Source: Bryobacterales bacterium (GTDB lineage Bacteria > Acidobacteriota > Terriglobia > Bryobacterales > Bryobacteraceae). From it: a stretch of 36,040 bases of DNA. Numbering within the stretch: position 1 is the first letter of the stretch; every line of letters begins with the position of its first letter. The notes beneath the pieces are model-generated. The model was given only the letters and a program-made list of their open reading frames with translations. It did no database searches and was not told the origin of the DNA. The translations under genes were made by a program, and so were the position numbers. The DNA lies in assembly GCA_003136575.1 (NCBI GenBank), contig PLEX01000138.1:1-36040 (forward strand). The letters are read 5' to 3'. Of the stretch, positions 29,560 through 36,040 are shown piece by piece.

Positions 29560-30687
29560 ATGAACGGCAAACGCAATTTCGGCCTCGACCTGCTTCGCGC
29601 CGGCGCCATCGCCGGAGTATTCCTTGCCCATGGAGTAACGGCGTTAGAGAGTCTGGGCATCGGCGTGGATCTGTTCTTCGTGTTGTCCGGTTTTCTGATT
29701 GGCCGTATTTACTTCCGATGGAGCCGCGCAGGCCACTTCAATATCGGCAAATTCTGGATCGAACGCTGGTGGAGGACGCTCCCGCCCTATCTTGCCGCGC
29801 TCGGCCTTTTCGCTCTGGCCGAACGGTGGATTCCGAGCAATCCCGTCAATTGGCGCTATCTTCTCTTTCTGCAGAACTTCACGGGGATCGCAGGCTTCGG
29901 ACCCTCATGGAGTCTGTGCGTCGAAGAGCACTTCTATCTGCTGCTGCCGATCCTGGCGCTGATGGCGGAGCGTCTGTTCGGCAGGAAGCAGTTCAACTGG
30001 CTCCTTCCGGCGGCCTTCCTCACCCCCACTTTGTTTCGGCTGGCGGCGATTGTGCGAGTGGGCGGCGTCGTCAATATGCCCCGCGAGTGGTATCGAATGA
30101 CGCCCTTTCACTGCGACGGGCTTATTGCGGGCGTATATCTGGCGTTCCTGTTCGTGGAACACCCGGATTGGTTCGCGTCCGCCAGGCGTCCGGCGCTGTG
30201 CTGCGCTCCGCTCGTCGTCGTCTCTGTCCTCGCTACTCCATTGCTGAAAGGCGGTGTCTGGTTCGAATCGCTGCACAGCGCAGTCGAAGCCCTGGGTTTC
30301 GCGGGCTGGCTGCGGCTCGCCTACGATTTCTCGTGGACGCCTCTCACACTCGCAGGTCGACTCTCCGAAAAAGCCATCCGCGGAATGGCGTTGGTTTCAT
30401 ACAGCATTTATCTGCTCCATGTACTGGTGATGACCGACCTCCACGTTATCCTGAACGCCTGGAGCCGCGGCGCGGGAAAATCCTTGTTTATTTTAGGCGC
30501 GACATTAATGGTCTGTGTCGCTTTCTACTTCCTGGTTGAGAAACCAAGCATCCGGTCGCGTGACCGTTTCCTCGGCCGGCAGGAGCCGCTGGCACCTCGC
30601 ATGCCGGAGCCAATTCCGATCAGCCCGTGGACCCGTCGCCGCCGGGATGCGGATGAGGGGCTGCAGTCCGGGGCGACCGGCGCTTAA
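29560..30687 (+). CDS. Acyltransferase-3 family membrane protein
   Basis: This encodes 375 residues from ATG 29560, which has GAGGTGA just upstream; the frame extends to 29407 within the flippase gene, but that part is not family-like. Motifs of acyltransferase-3 proteins are FGLDLLRAGAIAGVFLAHGV, DLFFVLSGFLIGRIYF, FWIERWWRTLPPYLAALGLF, WSLCVEEHFYLLLPILAL and VSYSIYLLHVLVM. About ten hydrophobic helices are present. The C-terminal 40 residues are Pro/Arg-rich and likely cytoplasmic. Members O-acylate surface sugars in the membrane or periplasm. It is the last gene of the locus, and its motif content is complete. Confidence 0.88.
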   Translation: MNGKRNFGLDLLRAGAIAGVFLAHGVTALESLGIGVDLFFVLSGFLIGRIYFRWSRAGHFNIGKFWIERWWRTLPPYLAALGLFALAERWIPSNPVNWRYLLFLQNFTGIAGFGPSWSLCVEEHFYLLLPILALMAERLFGRKQFNWLLPAAFLTPTLFRLAAIVRVGGVVNMPREWYRMTPFHCDGLIAGVYLAFLFVEHPDWFASARRPALCCAPLVVVSVLATPLLKGGVWFESLHSAVEALGFAGWLRLAYDFSWTPLTLAGRLSEKAIRGMALVSYSIYLLHVLVMTDLHVILNAWSRGAGKSLFILGATLMVCVAFYFLVEKPSIRSRDRFLGRQEPLAPRMPEPIPISPWTRRRRDADEGLQSGATGA

Positions 30688-30734
30688 CACCAGTACTTGG
30701 TGCGCCCCTCTGTTTAGCGAACGCCTGGGGCGGC

Positions 30735-30931
30735 GCGAACTCGGTGCTGCACCGCTGGCGCCGGAAGTTCCGGCGAGGACAGGGAAACGCCTTTCCAGGC
30801 GACGGAGAGCCGCGCTGAGCGGTAGGTCGTGTGGCGGATCTGGAACGGAAGGTCGGCCAGCAGGTGCTGGAGATCGATTCTTGAAGGGGTGCTTGCAGCG
30901 CATCGAGGAAAAGCGATGCCGCAGGTACTGA
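30735..30931 (+). pseudogene. IS3-family OrfA remnant (C-terminal half)
   Basis: The plus strand encodes pieces of an IS3-family OrfA: NSVLHRWRRKFRRGQGNAFP, then an in-frame TGA (30816-30818), then VADLERKVGQQVLEID, and after a one-base deletion near 30878 the continuation FLKGCLQRIEEKR. These are the coiled leucine-zipper residues of IS3 OrfA proteins. Start, stop and frame are lost, so it is inactive. The first residues of OrfB (VKADRGLT) follow at about 30969-30990. Confidence 0.75.
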
Positions 30932-30987
30932 CTGGGAGTCCGGGGGCTCGCGGAAGGTCAAAGAAGAAGTGAAAGCCGACCGGGGAC

Positions 30988-31210
30988 TGACATTCGTCGC
31001 CATCCGTAGGTGGGCCATTCCAGCGAGATCCGCTGAATGGCATCGCGAATCCGTATCCGGGTCCGGCCCGGTTTTGACGCCCTCGTCGAGGCGATACCTG
31101 CCCGGGTCACGCGAGCCATCTCCTCCATCCGCTCCATTGTTTTCGCAGGTTCTCATTCGCTCCACAACCTGCTTTTTGAACTCCAGAGTGTGTCTACGCC
31201 TCGGTCCCAT
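30988..31210 (-). pseudogene. Inverted IS3-family fragment: OrfA start and OrfB N-terminal part
   Basis: On the minus strand ATG 31210 starts MGPRRRHTLEFKKQVVERM, the N-terminus of an IS3-type OrfA (helix-turn-helix). After about 24 residues it jumps to ERMEEMARVTRAG, then in another frame YRLDEGVKTGPDPDTD, and in a third RDAIQRISLEWPTYGWRRM (31047 down to 30991), consecutive pieces of OrfB. At least two frameshifts are present. Its orientation is opposite to the adjacent remnant, and the two join at about 30990, so an inversion or two insertions scrambled the element. Confidence 0.7.
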
Positions 31211-31227
31211 TTCCTTTTCCACTTCTA

Positions 31228-31419
31228 CGCGAAATCCAAGCCGAGCGCAAAGCCCGCTACGCCGCCGAACCCGAAGAAGTCCGCCTGTTATTCCAATTTG
31301 CCGAAGCGGAAGGCCGATCGTTTTCTCTCTGGACGAAATCAGGCGCTGGGACTGCGCTAGCCAGGCCAGAGCCAAAACCCGACGCCACCGGCGACCCGAA
31401 AACGCGCCAAGCGGCCTGA
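31228..31419 (+). pseudogene. Start-less protein-like frame, possible gene tail
   Basis: An open frame of 63 codons without a start encodes a charged, coding-like sequence (IQAERKARYAAEPEEVRLLF, then FAEAEGRSFSLWTKSGAG) and stops at 31419. It lies immediately beyond the inverted IS3 fragment and may be the tail of a gene cut by the insertion. I do not recognise its family. Confidence 0.3.
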
Positions 31420-31842
31420 TTTTCGCCTCGAAAAACGACCCACGACGAAATCGCCATGTCACAATTGCGCCATGTGGAGTAGGCCTTTGGCCTGCGCCTT
31501 TGATCTTATCCGCCTTGGTCGGGAACGGCCAATACGTCAAACCGAACTTTGGCTCGTTCCGGTTCCCGGACGCGTGGAGAACGGCTCCAGCCGAGTTTGA
31601 CGCGTGGTACAGCGCCCACTGAGCGCTCGGGCCAATTCGTGCGCTCCTGTCGGAGGCCAGACTCTGTGCGGGCCGGCACGATCTTTACGGCCATTTACAG
31701 ATCGGAAGCGCGCCCGGGCGTTCCCGCACAGTACAATCATTAGTTTGCGGTAGTCTGTAACTGATCCTGCCCCAGGCTTCGCCTTACGTGAAAGAGGGTT
31801 GGCCCGGACACTGCGCCAAAATTACCTGAGAGCGCGGCTCGA
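31420..31842. other. Intergenic region before the RND operon
   Basis: Only short shadow frames are seen between the degraded insertion-sequence area and the membrane fusion protein gene. No convincing promoter, repeat or RNA gene is visible. Confidence 0.35.
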
Positions 31843-33315
31843 ATGACGACAAACACACCTACTACCGAATCCAAAGTCGAAGACAGGCCCAAACGGCGCG
31901 GTTTTGTCTGGCTGATCGCCTTCCTGGTTGTCGCCGCCATAGCGGGTTACGCGGTTTATAAGGCGGGCCAGCCGGGCCAGATCATCGTTACCTCGGGAGG
32001 CGGTCGGGGCGGCAGCGGCGGTCGCGGCGGTCGCGGTGCGGGCTTAGGTCCCGTTCCGGTCGTTGTCAGCAAAGTGAAGCGCTCAAGCGTGCCCAACTAC
32101 AGCACGGGTCTCGGGAACGTGACGCCTTACTACTCGGTCACGCTGAAGCCGCTCGTCAGCGGGCAGATCATGTCGATCAACTTCCAGGAAGGCGATCTGG
32201 TCAAGAAGGATCAGGTTCTGTTCGTCATCGACCCCCGTCCGTTTCAGGTGGCCCAGGCTCAGGCGGAAGGGCAGTTGGCCCGCGACGAAGCCCAGCTCAA
32301 AGATGCCCAGTTGGACGAAGGCCGCTACCGGGACCTGATGAAGACGAATGCCATCCCGTCGCAGACGCTGGACACCCAGATCGCTCTGGTCGGACAGCTT
32401 CAGGGAACCGTAAAGACCGATCAGGCCAACATCGACAGCGCGAAACTGAACATCACCTATTCGAAGGTAACCGCGCCGTTCGATGGACGTTGCGGCCTCA
32501 GGCTGGTAGATCCGGGCAACGTCGTGCAGGCAAATACCACTGGTTTGCTGGTGATCGAGCAGGTGCAGCCAATTGCAGTGCTGTTCACCATCCCCGAAGA
32601 CAAGCTCCCGCCGGTGCTCAAAAGGCTCCGGTCGGGCGTCAGGCTGCCGGTCGAGGCTTGGAACCGCGACAACTCCGTCAAGCTGGATACGGGTTATCTG
32701 CAAACGATGGACAACCTGATCGATAACACCACGGGCACGGCAAAACTCAAGGCGGTCTTCAATAATTCCCAGGAGGAATTGTTCCCCAGCCAATTCGTAA
32801 ACATCAAATTGCTGGTCGATACGGAGCAGAACCAGATCGTGGTTCCCAGCGTGGCGGTTCAGACTGGTCAGCAGGGCACTTTCGTTTATGTCGTGAACGA
32901 CGCGTCAAGGGTTCAGTTGCGGCCCGTCACTACCGGTATCGTCAGCGACGAAATCGGCACCCAGATTCTGAGTGGGCTTGAAGTCGGAGAGCAGGTCGTC
33001 ATTGACGGAACCGACCGGCTACAGAATAACACCCAAGTCCGCATTCGGCCGGCGGGTGGGGGGGGCGAAGGGGGCGGTCGTGGCGGGCGCGGCGGCGGCC
33101 GGGGTGGCAGCGGTGGACGAGGTGGTCGTGGCGGTGCAAGTGTGGCGGGAGACGATGGGTCTGCCGCGGGCGCCGGCGTAATGGGCGGTGGCCGACGCGG
33201 TGGTGGCGGGGCGGGCGAAGGAGGGGGACGCATGGGAGGCGGACGCGAGGGCCGTGGTGGCCATGGCGGAAGCGGTCATGGCCGGGGACGCCGTGGAGGC
33301 GGCACGCCCGAGTGA
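31843..33315 (+). CDS. RND efflux membrane fusion protein (MdtA-like) with Gly/Arg-rich tail
   Basis: This encodes 490 residues. One membrane helix near the N-terminus (FVWLIAFLVVAAIAGYAVY, about 21-39) is followed by a Gly/Arg-rich linker (about 50-68). The HlyD/AcrA core follows: lipoyl half VTLKPLVSGQIMSINFQEGD, a helical hairpin (QAEGQLARDEAQLKDAQLDE), the second lipoyl half YSKVTAPFDGRCGLRLVDPG, and the beta-barrel with IVVPSVAVQTGQQGTFVYVV. From about residue 403 to 490 the protein is almost only Gly and Arg with some Ser and His (RGGRGGGRGGSGGRGGRGG and similar), which is unusual for this family. It should bridge the inner-membrane pump and an outer-membrane channel. It overlaps the permease gene by four bases (GTGA). 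Confidence 0.88.
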   Translation: MTTNTPTTESKVEDRPKRRGFVWLIAFLVVAAIAGYAVYKAGQPGQIIVTSGGGRGGSGGRGGRGAGLGPVPVVVSKVKRSSVPNYSTGLGNVTPYYSVTLKPLVSGQIMSINFQEGDLVKKDQVLFVIDPRPFQVAQAQAEGQLARDEAQLKDAQLDEGRYRDLMKTNAIPSQTLDTQIALVGQLQGTVKTDQANIDSAKLNITYSKVTAPFDGRCGLRLVDPGNVVQANTTGLLVIEQVQPIAVLFTIPEDKLPPVLKRLRSGVRLPVEAWNRDNSVKLDTGYLQTMDNLIDNTTGTAKLKAVFNNSQEELFPSQFVNIKLLVDTEQNQIVVPSVAVQTGQQGTFVYVVNDASRVQLRPVTTGIVSDEIGTQILSGLEVGEQVVIDGTDRLQNNTQVRIRPAGGGGEGGGRGGRGGGRGGSGGRGGRGGASVAGDDGSAAGAGVMGGGRRGGGGAGEGGGRMGGGREGRGGHGGSGHGRGRRGGGTPE

Positions 33316-36040
33316 GCATATCCAGCATTTTTATCGAACGCCCGGTCGCCACCTCGCTGATGATGGCGGGGGTGGTCCTGACCGGCGTTGTGGCGTACTC
33401 GCAGCTGCCTGTTTCGGCGTTGCCCCAGGTCGACTATCCGACTATCCAGATCCAGACGTTCTATCCCGGGGCAAGCCCGGAGGTTATGACATCAGCGGTG
33501 ACAGCGCCGCTCGAAAAGCAATTCGGGCAGGTGCCCGGACTGTCGCAAATGACGTCGATCAGTTCGTTTGGCAGTTCGCTGATCACTCTTCAGTTCGATC
33601 TTTCGCTCAATATCGATATCGCGGAACAGGAAGTGCAAGCGGCAATTAACGCCGCCGGCGGCTTCCTGCCCAAGGGGTTGCCGCTTCCGCCCGTTTACTC
33701 AAAAACGAATCCTGCGGACGCGCCGATCCTGACGCTCGCGCTCACTTCGGACACGATGGCGCTTCCCAAGGTGGAAGAGCTTGCCGAAACCCGAATGGCG
33801 CAGCGCATTTCGCAGTTGCGGGGTGTCGGCCAGGTGAGCATCAGCGGCGGACAGCGGCCCGCCGTGCGAATTCAGGCTAATCCACTGGCGCTCGCTTCCT
33901 ACGGGCTGAGCCTGGAAACGCTGAGAACGGCGCTTTCGAGCGCCACGGTGAACGCCGCGAAAGGCAGCTTCGACGGACCGGAACAGGCGTGGACGATCAA
34001 CGACAACGACCAGCTTCAGAAGGCCGCCGAGTATGCTCCCATCGTCATCGCGTACCGCAACGGCGCGCCGGTGCGGCTCTCCGACGTGGCTACGGTGATC
34101 GACGGAGCGGAGAACACCAAGCAGGCGGCGTGGGTGAATGCGACTCCGGCGATCATTCTTAATATCCAGCGGCAACCCGGGACCAACATTATCGACGTCG
34201 TGAACACGATTACGAAACTGCTCCCCACCATGCAGGCTTCCGTGGGAGACGCGGTCAAGGTTCGCGTCATTACGGACCGAACGACAACGATCCGAGCGTC
34301 GGTCAAGGACGTGGAGTTCGAACTGGTGCTCACGATCTTCCTGGTCGTGATGGTCATCTTCGTGTTCCTGCGCAGTCTCTCGGCGACGGTAATCCCCAGT
34401 ATCGCGGTGCCGCTGTCGCTGATCGGTACCTTCGGCGTCATGTACCTGCTCGGCTACAGCCTCGACAACCTCTCGCTCATGGCGCTGACGATCTCCACCG
34501 GCTTCGTAGTCGACGACGCGATCGTCATGATCGAGAACATTTCCCGGTATATCGAAATGGGCGAATCACCGATGCAGGCGGCGCTGAAAGGGTCGGGCGA
34601 AATTGGATTCACCATCGTTTCGCTGACCGTCTCGCTCATCGCCGTGCTGATCCCGCTGCTGTTCATGGCGGATATCGTCGGACGCCTGTTCCGCGAATTC
34701 GCCGTTACGCTTGCCGTGACTATCCTCTTTTCGGCCTTCGTGTCGCTTACGCTGACGCCGATGATGGCGGCCAGAATCCTTCGTCATCATCCCGAGAGTG
34801 AACAGGGCTGGTTCTATAAGGCCTCGGAGTGGTGCTTCGTCAAGACGATCGAACAATACGGGAAGATGGTTCGGGTCGTTCTGCGGCACCAGTTTATTAC
34901 CCTGATGGTCGCGGTCGGAACGCTGGCTCTGACCGTTTATCTGTTCAGCATCGTTCCGAAGGGCTTCTTCCCCGTTCAGGACACCGGTGTGATTCTGGGA
35001 ATCTCGGAAGCGCCGGAGACCGTATCCTTCGAAAACATGGCCGAACTGCAACAGAGGCTCGCAGCGGTCATTCGGGAAGATCCGGCAGTCGAGAATCTCA
35101 CGTCGTTCATCGGAGTGGACGGAACAAACACGTCGCCTAACGAAGGACGAATTCAGATTACGCTGAAGCCGCTCGAAGAGCGCGATGGATCGGCGGTGGA
35201 TATCATCCGGCGGCTCCAGCCGAAGCTGGCGCAGGTTCCGGGCATCACGCTTTACATGCAACCCGTGCAGGATCTGACGGTGGAAGATCGCATCAGCAAG
35301 ACGCAGTATCAATACTCGCTGGACTCTCCGAACAAGGACGTTCTGGATACGTGGATTCCGCCGCTTGTCGCGCGGTTGAAGCAGATACCGGAACTGCGCG
35401 ACGTCGCGACCGACCAACAAAACGGCGGCGTTGGCATACAGTTGGTGATCGACAGGGATACGGCCGGACGATTCGGCATCACCCCGCAGAACATCGACGA
35501 TACGCTCTACGACGCCTTCGGCCAGCGGCAGGTCTCGACCATTTTCACTCAGGCCAACCAGTTCCACGTGATTCTGGAGGCTGGCCCCAAGTGGCAACTG
35601 GATGCGGGGTCGCTGAAAGATTTGTATATTCAGGTGGGTTCCGCCGCGGCTAATCTGGCGTCGACCGTTGCTCTGGCGGGCACGAACACCGCCCTGACCG
35701 GCGCCGCGGCCATTCCCGCCGCGCCGTTGAGCTCATTCACGACGATGAAGACGATCACGGTTCCCACATCCATCAATCATCAGGGACAATTCCCCGTCGT
35801 GACTTTGTCCTTTAATCTGGCGCCGGGCGCTTCGTTGGGAGCGGCGGTCGACAAAATCCGGGCGGCGACAAAAGAAGTCGGGATGCCGGCCAGCATTGAA
35901 CCTACTTTCCAGGGAACGGCACGGTCGTTCGAAACCTCGCTCGCGAGCGAACCTGTCCTGATTCTCGCCGCTATTATTACGGTTTACATCGTTTTGGGAG
36001 TCTTGTACGAAAGCTATATCCATCCGATCACGATCCTGTC
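33312..36040 (+). CDS. RND efflux permease (MdtB/AcrB type), truncated by window end
   Basis: The frame starts at GTG 33312 and is open to the window edge: 909 residues of a family usually about 1030-1050 long. SSIFIERPVATSLMMAGVVL begins the first helix, and LPQVDYPTIQIQTFYPGASP is the usual start of the porter domain. The proton-relay motif is intact: FVVDDAIVMIENI with Asp401-Asp402. Other marks are VPLSLIGTFGVMYLLGYSLD, GFFPVQDTGVI and INHQGQFPVVTLSFNLAPG. A segment near 35636-35730 encodes an Ala-rich insert not typical of the family. The pump would export drugs or other toxic compounds from periplasm or membrane with proton antiport, together with the fusion protein upstream. No outer-membrane factor gene is in the window. 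Confidence 0.9.
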   Translation, partial: MSISSIFIERPVATSLMMAGVVLTGVVAYSQLPVSALPQVDYPTIQIQTFYPGASPEVMTSAVTAPLEKQFGQVPGLSQMTSISSFGSSLITLQFDLSLNIDIAEQEVQAAINAAGGFLPKGLPLPPVYSKTNPADAPILTLALTSDTMALPKVEELAETRMAQRISQLRGVGQVSISGGQRPAVRIQANPLALASYGLSLETLRTALSSATVNAAKGSFDGPEQAWTINDNDQLQKAAEYAPIVIAYRNGAPVRLSDVATVIDGAENTKQAAWVNATPAIILNIQRQPGTNIIDVVNTITKLLPTMQASVGDAVKVRVITDRTTTIRASVKDVEFELVLTIFLVVMVIFVFLRSLSATVIPSIAVPLSLIGTFGVMYLLGYSLDNLSLMALTISTGFVVDDAIVMIENISRYIEMGESPMQAALKGSGEIGFTIVSLTVSLIAVLIPLLFMADIVGRLFREFAVTLAVTILFSAFVSLTLTPMMAARILRHHPESEQGWFYKASEWCFVKTIEQYGKMVRVVLRHQFITLMVAVGTLALTVYLFSIVPKGFFPVQDTGVILGISEAPETVSFENMAELQQRLAAVIREDPAVENLTSFIGVDGTNTSPNEGRIQITLKPLEERDGSAVDIIRRLQPKLAQVPGITLYMQPVQDLTVEDRISKTQYQYSLDSPNKDVLDTWIPPLVARLKQIPELRDVATDQQNGGVGIQLVIDRDTAGRFGITPQNIDDTLYDAFGQRQVSTIFTQANQFHVILEAGPKWQLDAGSLKDLYIQVGSAAANLASTVALAGTNTALTGAAAIPAAPLSSFTTMKTITVPTSINHQGQFPVVTLSFNLAPGASLGAAVDKIRAATKEVGMPASIEPTFQGTARSFETSLASEPVLILAAIITVYIVLGVLYESYIHPITIL

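Larger units (their letters stand above)
13191..30687 (+). other. Exopolysaccharide biosynthesis and export locus (Wzx/Wzy type)
   Basis: Sixteen genes run in one direction over 17.5 kb with gaps below about 100 bases and many overlaps, so one long operon is likely. The set covers initiation (phosphoglycosyl transferase), chain building (a WecG/TagA fusion, three GT2, one GT4), sugar decoration (two beta-helix acyltransferases, one acyltransferase-3), flipping (Wzx-like), polymerisation (Wzy/WaaL-like), chain-length control (Wzz-like) and outer-membrane export (Wza-like). No separate nucleotide-sugar synthesis genes are present, so precursors must come from elsewhere. Confidence 0.85.

Noticed and set aside
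13191-30687. PEP-CTERM/exosortase-type polysaccharide locus
   Set aside because: No exosortase, PEP-CTERM protein or the associated histidine kinase/regulator genes are encoded in the window.
30620-31540. 306-codon minus-strand ORF as an intact transposase
   Set aside because: Only its start resembles IS3 OrfA; the remainder is out-of-frame transposase and antisense of the other fragment.

Overview
The window looks like chromosome from an Acidobacteriota bacterium, most likely of the Solibacter/Bryobacter group. It is GC-rich. The secreted protein at 11407-12753 carries the C-terminal domain I recognise as TIGR03437, which is largely confined to that lineage. This placement is inference from gene content; no rRNA gene is present.

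Left part (1-3424): an accessory region. It holds a truncated membrane-protein gene on the minus strand, a helix-turn-helix/nucleotidyltransferase gene pair with toxin-antitoxin-like organisation and a probably leaderless promoter, and then the 3' part of a tRNA-Leu gene that begins at the anticodon loop. That fragment is what a tRNA-targeted integrative element leaves at its far end, so bases 1 to about 2150 are probably the right edge of an island whose intact tRNA lies off-window to the left. A small XRE-type regulator with a palindrome at its start follows.

Middle-left (3425-12753): genes for the cell surface. They are a large secreted glycoside hydrolase with fibronectin type III domains, a GT4 glycosyltransferase, an acyltransferase-3 membrane protein on the minus strand, an orphan 84-residue gene behind an elaborate palindromic control region, a VanZ-like membrane protein and a secreted TIGR03437 protein.

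Centre (13191-30687): a co-directional, tightly packed exopolysaccharide locus of 16 genes, many of which overlap by 4 to 30 bases. It contains an STAS-domain protein, a phosphoglycosyl transferase that would start the repeat unit on the lipid carrier, a WecG/TagA transferase fused to tandem STAS-like domains, a nucleotidyltransferase-like/beta-helix/degenerate phosphoglycosyl-transferase fusion with a nine-G tract, a Wzy/WaaL-like polymerase or ligase, four further glycosyltransferases, two left-handed beta-helix acyltransferases, a Wza-like export protein, a Wzz-like co-polymerase with a degenerate tyrosine-kinase domain, a Wzx-like flippase and an acyltransferase-3. This is a complete Wzx/Wzy-type pathway. 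Its unusual feature is the number of domains that keep the fold but have lost signature catalytic or phosphorylated residues, which suggests protein-protein regulation of polymer assembly.

Right part (30688-36040): a scrambled IS3-family remnant, then an RND efflux pair: a membrane fusion protein with a long Gly/Arg-rich tail and an MdtB/AcrB-type permease truncated by the window end.
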